Assembly: GCA_910583795.1 (NCBI GenBank)
Contig: CAJTZQ010000051.1
Coordinates: forward strand, 1 to 25,563
Length of the DNA stretch: 25,563 bases
Reading direction: 5' to 3'
From: an uncultured Muribaculaceae bacterium
GTDB taxonomy: Bacteria; Bacteroidota; Bacteroidia; Bacteroidales; Muribaculaceae
Shown here: positions 7,812 to 15,069 of the stretch, piece after piece
How positions within the stretch are numbered: the first letter of the stretch is position 1
Layout of the letters: each line of letters opens with the position of its first letter
Position numbers and translations under genes: made by a program
Notes under the pieces: model-generated
What the model was told of the DNA's origin: nothing
The model's input: the letters and a program-made list of their open reading frames with translations, nothing else
Database searches by the model: none

Positions 7812-9281
7812 TTAGTCTCGCCTTTCCTTTCTTGAGGCATCGATCCTCAACAGGATAAACAACAAAATTGTAAATCCCCACAGAGCCGAACCTCCATAAC
7901 TAAAAAATGGAAGAGGGATACCGATCACAGGACACAATCCTATCACCATGCCAATATTGATACACAAGTGAAATATAAGAAACGAGACCACACAGTAAGC
8001 ATATACTCTTCCAAATGGAGTGCGCTGCCTTTCCGCAATATATATCAACCTCAAGATAAACGCCAGGAAAACGGCAAGGACAGCGGTGGAACCGATAAAT
8101 CCTTCCTCTTCTCCAATAGTACAGAATATGAAATCAGTATGCTGCTCCGGAACATATTTCAGTTTAGTTTGAGTTCCGTTCAAGAAACCCTTACCTGAAA
8201 CTCCACCTGAACCTATAGCTATTTTTGATTGATTCACATTATATCCGGCTCCCCTGAGATCTTCCTCAATACCTAATGCAACCTTAATACGAGTCTGTTG
8301 ATGCGGCTCAAGGACATTTCCAAAAACATAATTAACAGAAAAGAGGAAAAGAACGGAAACTAAAGCAAATGCGACAGTGACAAGAAATTTTTCTATTCTA
8401 TGATGAAACATGGCAAGCAACGTGTATGCCATAGCTATCCCCAAAATAGAACAGAAAAATATTGTACCATTTATATTCACCCCACATATAGACAAAACAG
8501 CAACGATAATACCTGATGCCAAAAATCCAATTATTACATTTCTTGATATTATAAAATCTTTGCAGTAAAACACAAGCATCAAAGAATAGATAAGCATAAT
8601 GATAACAAATACCGAGAATTCTCCGACAGGAATACCGAGAATCAAAGGATCGGCAAATTTTACTGCAACTACAAAATATAGGATAGCACAAAAGACTGAA
8701 AATAGAACCAATCCGCTCATCCCTTCTCTGTAGAGAACAAATATCAAAGAAAAATAGACCAATGCGCTTCCAGTCTCCCTTTGAAGTAAAATTAGACAAA
8801 TGGGAAGGAAGATGATAATCAAAGCCCTGAAATAATTGCTTATCTTGGCATTTAAAGAAAAATTATAGGAATTAAACAATTTTGAAAGAGCCAACGCTGT
8901 AGCAAATTTCCCAAATTCAGCTGGTTGTAAACTTACCGGACCGAACACAAGCCAAGATCTTGAGCCCTTGATATCAGGAGCAAGGAATATTGTCGCGATC
9001 AAAATTAAGATGACAACACCGTATATCGGATAAGCATATGCTTCATATATCCTTGAATCAAGCAACAATATTATACATCCGATAATTAGCGAAAGCCCGA
9101 TCCACAAAAATTGTTTGCCGGAAAATTCAGCAAAATCAAACATACTTGCATTGTCAAAATCATAGCTGGCAGCATATATACTTACCGCACCTGCAGACAC
9201 AAGCAGTATGTACATGATTATCGTGAACCAATCAAGAGAACGGAACACAGAGATGTTTGCTTCAGTGTTTTTTGACGCCAC
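7812..9281 (-). CDS. rodA: Rod-shape determining protein RodA (SEDS glycosyltransferase)
   Basis: RodA polymerises peptidoglycan glycan strands from lipid II in the inner membrane, paired with PBP2. The 489-residue polytopic protein contains the SEDS signatures GSRSWLVFGPVSLQPAEFGK (about 106-125), RETGSALV (168-175), DLRGAGYNVNQSKIAIGSGG (341-360, with D341 the likely catalytic Asp) and PEQHTDFIFCTIGEEEGF. It is longer than the roughly 370 residues of E. coli RodA because of extra membrane segments between about 200 and 310. The start is GTG at 9281, giving a 20-base overlap with mrdA; no ATG lies near a suitable position. It is the last of five mre-operon genes. Confidence 0.95.
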   Translation of the reverse strand: MASKNTEANISVFRSLDWFTIIMYILLVSAGAVSIYAASYDFDNASMFDFAEFSGKQFLWIGLSLIIGCIILLLDSRIYEAYAYPIYGVVILILIATIFLAPDIKGSRSWLVFGPVSLQPAEFGKFATALALSKLFNSYNFSLNAKISNYFRALIIIFLPICLILLQRETGSALVYFSLIFVLYREGMSGLVLFSVFCAILYFVVAVKFADPLILGIPVGEFSVFVIIMLIYSLMLVFYCKDFIISRNVIIGFLASGIIVAVLSICGVNINGTIFFCSILGIAMAYTLLAMFHHRIEKFLVTVAFALVSVLFLFSVNYVFGNVLEPHQQTRIKVALGIEEDLRGAGYNVNQSKIAIGSGGVSGKGFLNGTQTKLKYVPEQHTDFIFCTIGEEEGFIGSTAVLAVFLAFILRLIYIAERQRTPFGRVYAYCVVSFLIFHLCINIGMVIGLCPVIGIPLPFFSYGGSALWGFTILLFILLRIDASRKERRD

Positions 9282-11115
9282 TATTAATTATCGTATTAGA
9301 GTTCAACATTCTTTCTTCAAGACCCTTTCGGGCATCTGAAATATTTCCTGTCAAATATTTTTCCATCATAAGGCTGCCGATAGGGACTCCGAATGTAGCA
9401 CCGAAACCGGCATTCTCCACATAGACTGCAATAGCAATCTTTGGATTATGATAAGGGGCAAAACCCATAAATGCCGAGTGATCTTTGCCATGTGGGTTTT
9501 GTGCAGTACCTGTTTTTCCGCATACTTCAATTCCGGGTAATGCTGCAGAACGACATGTTCCTCCCAACACAGCCATTCTCATACCCTCTGCAATCACCTC
9601 GTAATACTCTTTTTTAATATTTGGGGTGTGCTTCTCGAGATATTTTGCATCTATAACAGTATCCGCAACAGATTTCACGACATGGGGAATATAATAATGT
9701 CCGCGATTGGCTATAGTAGCACAAAGATTGGCGATCTGTAGAGGAGTTGCGAGCACTTCTCCCTGTCCGATAGAGACTGAAATAATTGAATTTGCACTCC
9801 AATGCGGACCCCTGAACGACTTTGAATAAAATTCAGAATTGGGAATAAAACCTCGGCTTTCTGATGGAAGATCCACTCCTAACTTGTATCCATACCCCAT
9901 TTCAACAAGATAGTTTTTCCAAATCTCAAACTGGTCGTAAGGTTTTGTACCACGTTTGTCAATCATATTTTTAAATCCCCAACAGAAATAAGCATTACAA
10001 GATGTCTGCAAAGCAGGTTTCAATGCAATAGGAGAGCCATGACCATGACATCCCACTCTTATTCTATTGATATATCCGTGGTAACAAGGATATTGTGTTG
10101 CCGTTGTGACAACGCCTTCCTGAAGGAATATCAATCCTTGTGTGGGTTTAAAAGTTGAACCGGGAGGATATGCACCCTGTAATGCTCGATCATACAATGG
10201 TTTGTATGGATCCCTTACAAGTTCAGCGTAATGTTTGCCCCTATCTTTCCCTACAAGAAGAGAAGGGTCGTAGTTAGGAGATGTCACGAGCGCAAGTATT
10301 TCTCCTGTAGCAGGCTCTATCGCAACAATCGCCCCGATTTTATTTTGCATGAGTTGTTCTCCATATGCCTGCAACTCCATGTCGATAGAAAGTTTTAAAT
10401 TTCTTCCTGAAACGGGTGCGATATCATGTTTTCCATTTTCATATTTACCCTTTATTCTGCCATAGGCATCTTTCATGAGAATCTCGAAGCCTTTCTTTCC
10501 ACGAAGATGTTTTTCATAGCTTTTCTCTATGCCAAGGTCTCCGGTATAATCTCCGGATCTATAATAACGGTCAGCTTCAACATCTGCCGCAGACACTTCC
10601 CTGATATTTCCCAATATATTGGATGCTGCTGCATAGTTATATTGCCTGACAGTTCGGGTCTGGATAAAGAATCCGGGGAAAAGATAAAGCTTTTCCTGCA
10701 GTCTGCCATAATCTTCTTGAGAGAGATGAGAAATTAGCTTTTGAGGTGTATATGAGGAATACCCAGGATTCTTTTTGGGATTTTTCATTTCCGCCCATTT
10801 CTCAAGCAACTGATCTTTTGTGATATTTAATACTTTACACAGTGACACTGTGTCAAAATTACCCACATCTTTCGGAATAATCATGACATCATAGGCAGGC
10901 TGATTGAAAACCACCAGCCGTTCTTCCCTATCATAAACAAGACCTCTCGCAGGATATATCACTCTTCGAAGGAATGCATTGCTGTCTGCATTCTCCTTAT
11001 ATTTGTCTTCACTAACCTGAAGGCTAAATAGCCGGAAGATATAGATGACGACTATAAGGCAGATAAACCCTCCGATTACATACCTGCGTTTGGCCAACTT
11101 ATAGTCTTTTCTCAC
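9262..11115 (-). CDS. mrdA: Penicillin-binding protein 2 (peptidoglycan transpeptidase)
   Basis: This is the class B PBP of the elongasome, which cross-links peptidoglycan in the periplasm and partners RodA. There is one N-terminal membrane anchor (about residues 12-32), then the dimerisation/pedestal domain with the RRVIYPARGLVYDR segment, then the transpeptidase domain. Its active-site motifs are SxxK at S320-K323 (GSTFKP), SxN at S372-N374 (SCNAYF) and KTG at 534-536 (CGKTGTAQ). The length, 617 residues, is normal. The start is GTG, overlapping the mreD stop by four bases (GTGA), and the 3' end overlaps rodA. Confidence 0.96.
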   Translation of the reverse strand: MRKDYKLAKRRYVIGGFICLIVVIYIFRLFSLQVSEDKYKENADSNAFLRRVIYPARGLVYDREERLVVFNQPAYDVMIIPKDVGNFDTVSLCKVLNITKDQLLEKWAEMKNPKKNPGYSSYTPQKLISHLSQEDYGRLQEKLYLFPGFFIQTRTVRQYNYAAASNILGNIREVSAADVEADRYYRSGDYTGDLGIEKSYEKHLRGKKGFEILMKDAYGRIKGKYENGKHDIAPVSGRNLKLSIDMELQAYGEQLMQNKIGAIVAIEPATGEILALVTSPNYDPSLLVGKDRGKHYAELVRDPYKPLYDRALQGAYPPGSTFKPTQGLIFLQEGVVTTATQYPCYHGYINRIRVGCHGHGSPIALKPALQTSCNAYFCWGFKNMIDKRGTKPYDQFEIWKNYLVEMGYGYKLGVDLPSESRGFIPNSEFYSKSFRGPHWSANSIISVSIGQGEVLATPLQIANLCATIANRGHYYIPHVVKSVADTVIDAKYLEKHTPNIKKEYYEVIAEGMRMAVLGGTCRSAALPGIEVCGKTGTAQNPHGKDHSAFMGFAPYHNPKIAIAVYVENAGFGATFGVPIGSLMMEKYLTGNISDARKGLEERMLNSNTIINSGVKKH

Positions 11116-11621
11116 GATTTTCTAATTATTAAACTGTCAATAGCAAGCAACATTATAAATGTGAGCAAGCAACTTGAAGCAGCCAATATTACAATCTCTT
11201 TTACGTTAGCAAAATTAAAATATTCAATGGTAAAAGCCATCACACAATAAACCCCAACCATTGTGACAAGATACTTGCAATAGATTCCGACTCCTAATGA
11301 AGAAATCGAAGGTGTCAAGAATTTTGTCTTATCATCCTTTGGGACATAGGCATAATATATAGGATGTTTCATTGCAGCAAGCACTGTACAAGCAAGCGCA
11401 TTGACTCCGATTGTGTCGGCAAAAATGTCAACACTTAAGCCCATTATAAATGCAAGTGTAAACAGAATCCCTTTCCCCAATGATATAGGCAGACGAATGA
11501 TGAAATAGATAAAAATAATTGGAACTGCAACGTTGAATATGGCTATATGGTTACAAATAAGAACCTGTGCCAACAACATTACAATATAAAGCAATGTGAA
11601 CTTTATTATTTCTTTATTCAT
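11112..11621 (-). CDS. mreD: Rod-shape determining protein MreD
   Basis: This 169-residue inner-membrane protein has about five predicted hydrophobic segments and is the small integral component of the MreBCD complex. Sequence conservation in this family is low. The call rests on size, topology, the segment FIMGLSVDIFADTIGVNALACTVLAAMKH (residues about 59-87), and its position between mreC and mrdA. It starts with ATG 15 bases after mreC and overlaps mrdA by four bases, which suggests translational coupling. Confidence 0.92.
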   Translation of the reverse strand: MNKEIIKFTLLYIVMLLAQVLICNHIAIFNVAVPIIFIYFIIRLPISLGKGILFTLAFIMGLSVDIFADTIGVNALACTVLAAMKHPIYYAYVPKDDKTKFLTPSISSLGVGIYCKYLVTMVGVYCVMAFTIEYFNFANVKEIVILAASSCLLTFIMLLAIDSLIIRKS

Positions 11622-11636
11622 CTCTACTTCCAGAAT

Positions 11637-12485
11637 TTATTTATCAGGTTTAAAATCATAATTCTGAAGGGAATCAAGTTCCGCTTTATACTCATCCTTA
11701 ATAACTCTTACAGTGCTCAGAGCCCTGAAATCTGATGTGAGACGCACTTTTAGCTCAAAGTAATTATCGTCAGCCCCTTTAATACGGTTCATAATGATTC
11801 CAACCGGAATTTCTGCAGGAAATGTTGTAGAATACCCACTGGTCACAATTGTGTCACCGGCATTAAATTTGGCATGTCGGGGAATTTCCTCAACATAAGC
11901 AATCCAGGGGTCGCCACCTTTCCATGCAAGAGAACCAATAAAATGAGTGCCTTTTATCTTTACAGAAAAATGTTGAGTTTCATTTAGCAAAGATATGACT
12001 CTTGATGTGTGTTTGCCTGTAACATTGACTATACCAATTATACCATTCTGATCCACTACACCCATTCCTCTCTTTATACCATCAGACTCACCCTTGTTGA
12101 TTGAGAAATAATTACGTGGATGTCTCACACTATTATTGACAACAGTGGCAGAAATGTAATTGAAACGATCTTCGTAATTCCTGTTTTTAACAGTGTCGGA
12201 AAGGATGGTTTCGTATTCAGCAATCTGATGTCTCAAATTTAAAACTTCATTCTCAAGCATGGCATTGCTTGCCTGAAGGCTTTCGTTGATGCTCCTCAAA
12301 TGAAAATAACCGGTAATTTCCGATGATGTGCTGTTTACAGCACTTGAAACAGCATTCGCTGAACTAAGATAAACCGAATGATGATACGAATTATGACTGA
12401 AAAGCAGAACAAAACTCAACAGCACATAGAACGCAAACAGGAACCATGTGCCATATCGTATTATAAAATTCAGAAGATTTCTCAC
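11637..12485 (-). CDS. mreC: Rod-shape determining protein MreC
   Basis: MreC is the periplasmic scaffold of the elongasome and activates PBP2-RodA. The 282-residue protein has one N-terminal membrane helix (about 12-30), a coiled-coil stretch (about 62-97, NESLQASNAMLENEVLNLRH) and the beta-rich MreC domain, including NKGESDGIKRGMGVVDQNGIIG and GDTIVTSGYSTTFPAEIPVG. The start is GTG: the frame closes a few codons upstream (TAA) with no ATG. It begins 88 bases after mreB, with a U-tract hairpin between the two. Confidence 0.94.
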   Translation of the reverse strand: MRNLLNFIIRYGTWFLFAFYVLLSFVLLFSHNSYHHSVYLSSANAVSSAVNSTSSEITGYFHLRSINESLQASNAMLENEVLNLRHQIAEYETILSDTVKNRNYEDRFNYISATVVNNSVRHPRNYFSINKGESDGIKRGMGVVDQNGIIGIVNVTGKHTSRVISLLNETQHFSVKIKGTHFIGSLAWKGGDPWIAYVEEIPRHAKFNAGDTIVTSGYSTTFPAEIPVGIIMNRIKGADDNYFELKVRLTSDFRALSTVRVIKDEYKAELDSLQNYDFKPDK

Positions 12486-12505
12486 CTGATAGCCAAATTA
12501 CGTGT

Positions 12506-12528
12506 AAAAACCACCCCCTGTAAGGGGG
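12506..12528 (-). terminator. Terminator-like hairpin between mreB and mreC
   Basis: CCCCCT (12514-12519) and AGGGGG (12523-12528) form a 6-bp GC stem with a 3-base loop. Read on the minus strand it is followed after TGG by TTTTT (12510-12506). It lies 45 bases past the mreB stop and before mreC. It probably terminates part of the transcription so that MreB, needed in large amounts, is made in excess. The stem is strong but short, and the T run is offset by three bases. Confidence 0.5.
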
Positions 12529-12573
12529 CAGCATATATTCCCTTTATCCTAACAATGAAGTTGGAATAAAGTT

Positions 12574-13593
12574 TTATCGAATCAAGAACGAGAACCTATT
12601 GATGTTCTTGAGAGCAACACCTGTGCCTTTTGCAACTGCGTGTAATGGATCTTCCGCAATCTTGAAATCTATTCTGATCTTATCCGTAAGACGTTTAGCA
12701 AGACCTTTTAGCAAAGCGCCTCCACCTGCAAGATAAATGCCATTCTTGACTATATCTGCATACAACTCCGGGGGAGTCTCCTCAAGGGCAGCCAAAATCG
12801 CGGTTTCCATTCGAGAAATAGACTTATCAATGCAATGAGAGATCTCTTCATAAGTCACAGGGACCTCCATAGGCAAAGCGGACATCCTGTTAGGACCGCG
12901 GACAATATATGGCTCTGGCGGATTATCAAGCACAGGAAGAGCTGAACCTACATTAATTTTGATTTGCTCTGCCATTGTCGCGCCAACCTTAAGGTTGTGG
13001 ACTCTTCCCATGTGTTCCTGAATATCCATGGTAAGATCATTTCCAGCAAGACGGATACTCTTATTGCTGACTATTCCCCCAAGAGAAATTACTGCAATTT
13101 CAGTACTTCCGCCACCTATGTCAACAATCATATTGCCCTCAGGAGCTTCTACATCCAAGCCTATACCAAGCGCGGCTGCCATAGGTTCATAAATCATATA
13201 GACATCCCTGCCGCCAGCATGTTCTGAAGAGTCGCGCACAGCACGAATCTCAACTTCGGTAGAACCGGAAGGAATACAAACAACCATACGGAGGGAAGGG
13301 GAGAACCAACGACGTTTCGAGCTAACCATCTTTACCATTCCACGAATCATCTGCTCCGCTGCATTAAAGTCGGCAATAACGCCATCACGAAGAGGGCGAA
13401 TAGTTCTGATTCCCGGAGGTTCCTTGCCTTCCATAAGATGGGCAGGTGTGCCTACGGCAAGTAGTTTGTCAGTCTTATTCTCGATGGCGACAACAGAAGG
13501 TTCGTCAACGACAATTTTATCATTATGTATTATAATGGAGTTGGCAGTACCCAAGTCCATTGCAATTTCTTGCGTGAATGAAAAGAGTCCCAT
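12574..13593 (-). CDS. mreB: Rod-shape determining protein MreB (bacterial actin)
   Basis: MreB polymerises at the inner membrane and orients the elongasome. The 339-residue protein has the actin-ATPase motifs: phosphate 1 DLGTANS (13-19), DGVIADF (70-76), phosphate 2 DIGGGSTEIAV and the C-terminal adenosine motif YLAGGGALLKGL. Length and ends are normal. The ATG at 13593 gives the family N-terminus MGLFSFTQEIAMDLGTAN. It is the first gene of the mreBCD-mrdA-rodA operon, with a good Bacteroidetes promoter about 75 bases upstream. Confidence 0.98.
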   Translation of the reverse strand: MGLFSFTQEIAMDLGTANSIIIHNDKIVVDEPSVVAIENKTDKLLAVGTPAHLMEGKEPPGIRTIRPLRDGVIADFNAAEQMIRGMVKMVSSKRRWFSPSLRMVVCIPSGSTEVEIRAVRDSSEHAGGRDVYMIYEPMAAALGIGLDVEAPEGNMIVDIGGGSTEIAVISLGGIVSNKSIRLAGNDLTMDIQEHMGRVHNLKVGATMAEQIKINVGSALPVLDNPPEPYIVRGPNRMSALPMEVPVTYEEISHCIDKSISRMETAILAALEETPPELYADIVKNGIYLAGGGALLKGLAKRLTDKIRIDFKIAEDPLHAVAKGTGVALKNINRFSFLIR

Positions 13594-13669
13594 ATTTCTG
13601 TGTTTATCTGTTTAGGGAATAAAAATAGCCTTTAAAAAACCATTTTGCGAGGAGTTGTAAAACCAATTG

Positions 13670-13701
13670 CAAAGTTAATCAAAAAAAATAACGTGTTGAA
13701 A
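13670..13701 (-). promoter_or_regulatory. mreB operon promoter (Bacteroidetes sigma-ABfr type)
   Basis: On the minus strand the -7 box TAACTTTG (13677-13670) matches the TAnnTTTG consensus exactly. The -33 element TTTC (13701-13698) matches TTTG at three of four bases, with a 20-base spacer. Transcription would start near 13663, giving a leader of about 70 bases. The same -7 octamer and spacer occur in front of gyrA. Confidence 0.65.
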
Positions 13702-13726
13702 TAAAAATATACTTCAATAACAAAAA

Positions 13727-13772
13727 AATGTAAAAAGGATACTTTTCAAATGAAAAGTATCCTTTTTACATT
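13727..13772 (-). terminator. Terminator after the gyrA-TPR operon
   Basis: A perfect 21-bp inverted repeat with a 4-base centre lies 34 bases past the stop of the TPR gene. Its arms contain AAAAAGGATACTTTTC and its complement, so the distal part of the hairpin ends in a T run in either direction. It separates the gyrA-TPR unit from the mreB promoter. Confidence 0.85.
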
Positions 13773-13805
13773 GATATAAATCAACAGATAAAATTTGCTT
13801 TGAAA

Positions 13806-15029
13806 TTAATTGTTGAAATATGTTTCAAGAGCATAATTGATGCTTTCAAGCACATTCTGAATATCAGAATCATCCGGCTGCATTGCCTGAGCTTTTTCAG
13901 CTATCTGTTTTGCAGTCTCGAAATAATTTGTCTTGATATCCTGACGCGCAGCGGTAGTTTCAGGAGAAACCCCCTCAAGATTGTTCCATTTTGAAGTGCC
14001 GACACGGAAAATCTTTTTGCTCGCATTCTTGAGTGTCTCAAAGTCTACATCAGGAAGAGATGCTGCTTTACGATAGTCAGCTTCAGATTCTGTATCCTTT
14101 TCTGCACGGTCATATACATATCCTCTCAAGCCATAAAGATTAGCATTGTCAGGATTTGCCTCGATGATCTTATTTAGTTCAGCAAGTGCTTCATCAATTT
14201 TTCCATCTGTAACGATAGAATTGATCATATTATTGATGAAAATAGGTTGAGCAAGCCCATATTTTTCATTACCTGCCTTAGCCACATCCAATATTTTGGA
14301 TTGTGCTTCTTTCATTCTTGACTCATCTTTCTGAGCGATGCTTTGCCAGCATGCAATCTCATAAATATAGCAGTTAGGGTCGTCATAACCTGCAAGACGA
14401 GCCTTACGGAAAGCTTTAGCACTTTCATCAACAGCATTGCCGGAATATGCAGACAGACCTGCGTTAAAATAGGAAGTGGCTATCTGAGACGGATCAATCA
14501 GTTCAGCCATTTTACCGAGCATGCCACTCTCCGGAAGATCGCCATAGATCATGAATGCCTCGTAAGCCTGAGGATAGTAATCCTTATTATTGAAATAATC
14601 AGCTCCAGCAGTGAAGAAATCATTTGCATGACCACCGATCTTACCGATCATATCTTTCGAGAACTTGGGTTTTACCTTACCCTTCTCATCCGGGAGACTG
14701 TCAAGGGGAAGAGCCTTTAGGAAATACTTATAACCCTGAAGCAGCTCGTCAGCCATGGCAGTGCCTTGAGCGGAAGCGTCATTAGGATTGATCATCTTCG
14801 CCTTTGTGGCATTGTCGTAGGCATCAAACTCAATTTTGCCTGCAATATAATATGTGCGGGCATCATTCTGGGTCTCTGGATTCTCCATTGCCTGTTTGAT
14901 GAGTGAACGCGCCTGATTGAGTTGGTCAGTTTTTCCTGAAAGCTTAGCCGCCTGATCAACGTTTGCTTTCTGTGCGCTTGCAGTGCCAATTGCTGCCACA
15001 CAAAGCGCAAGTGTGAGAAATCTGTTCAT
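13806..15029 (-). CDS. Secreted tetratricopeptide-repeat protein
   Basis: The 407-residue protein starts with a Sec signal peptide (residues 1-19, cleavage likely after ASA before Q20), so it is periplasmic or surface-exposed. The mature part is helical with TPR-like repeats, clearest at about 281-330 (GKIDEALAELNKIIEANPDN and the next helix pair). It has no catalytic motif; a scaffold or protein-interaction role is the family expectation and no partner is visible. It lies 40 bases downstream of gyrA on the same strand with no terminator between, so it is probably co-transcribed with gyrA and ends at the 13727-13772 hairpin. Confidence 0.88.
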   Translation of the reverse strand: MNRFLTLALCVAAIGTASAQKANVDQAAKLSGKTDQLNQARSLIKQAMENPETQNDARTYYIAGKIEFDAYDNATKAKMINPNDASAQGTAMADELLQGYKYFLKALPLDSLPDEKGKVKPKFSKDMIGKIGGHANDFFTAGADYFNNKDYYPQAYEAFMIYGDLPESGMLGKMAELIDPSQIATSYFNAGLSAYSGNAVDESAKAFRKARLAGYDDPNCYIYEIACWQSIAQKDESRMKEAQSKILDVAKAGNEKYGLAQPIFINNMINSIVTDGKIDEALAELNKIIEANPDNANLYGLRGYVYDRAEKDTESEADYRKAASLPDVDFETLKNASKKIFRVGTSKWNNLEGVSPETTAARQDIKTNYFETAKQIAEKAQAMQPDDSDIQNVLESINYALETYFNN

Positions 15030-15069
15030 TGGTTATTTAGAATTAAAATGTGAATCAAATTTATTGATA

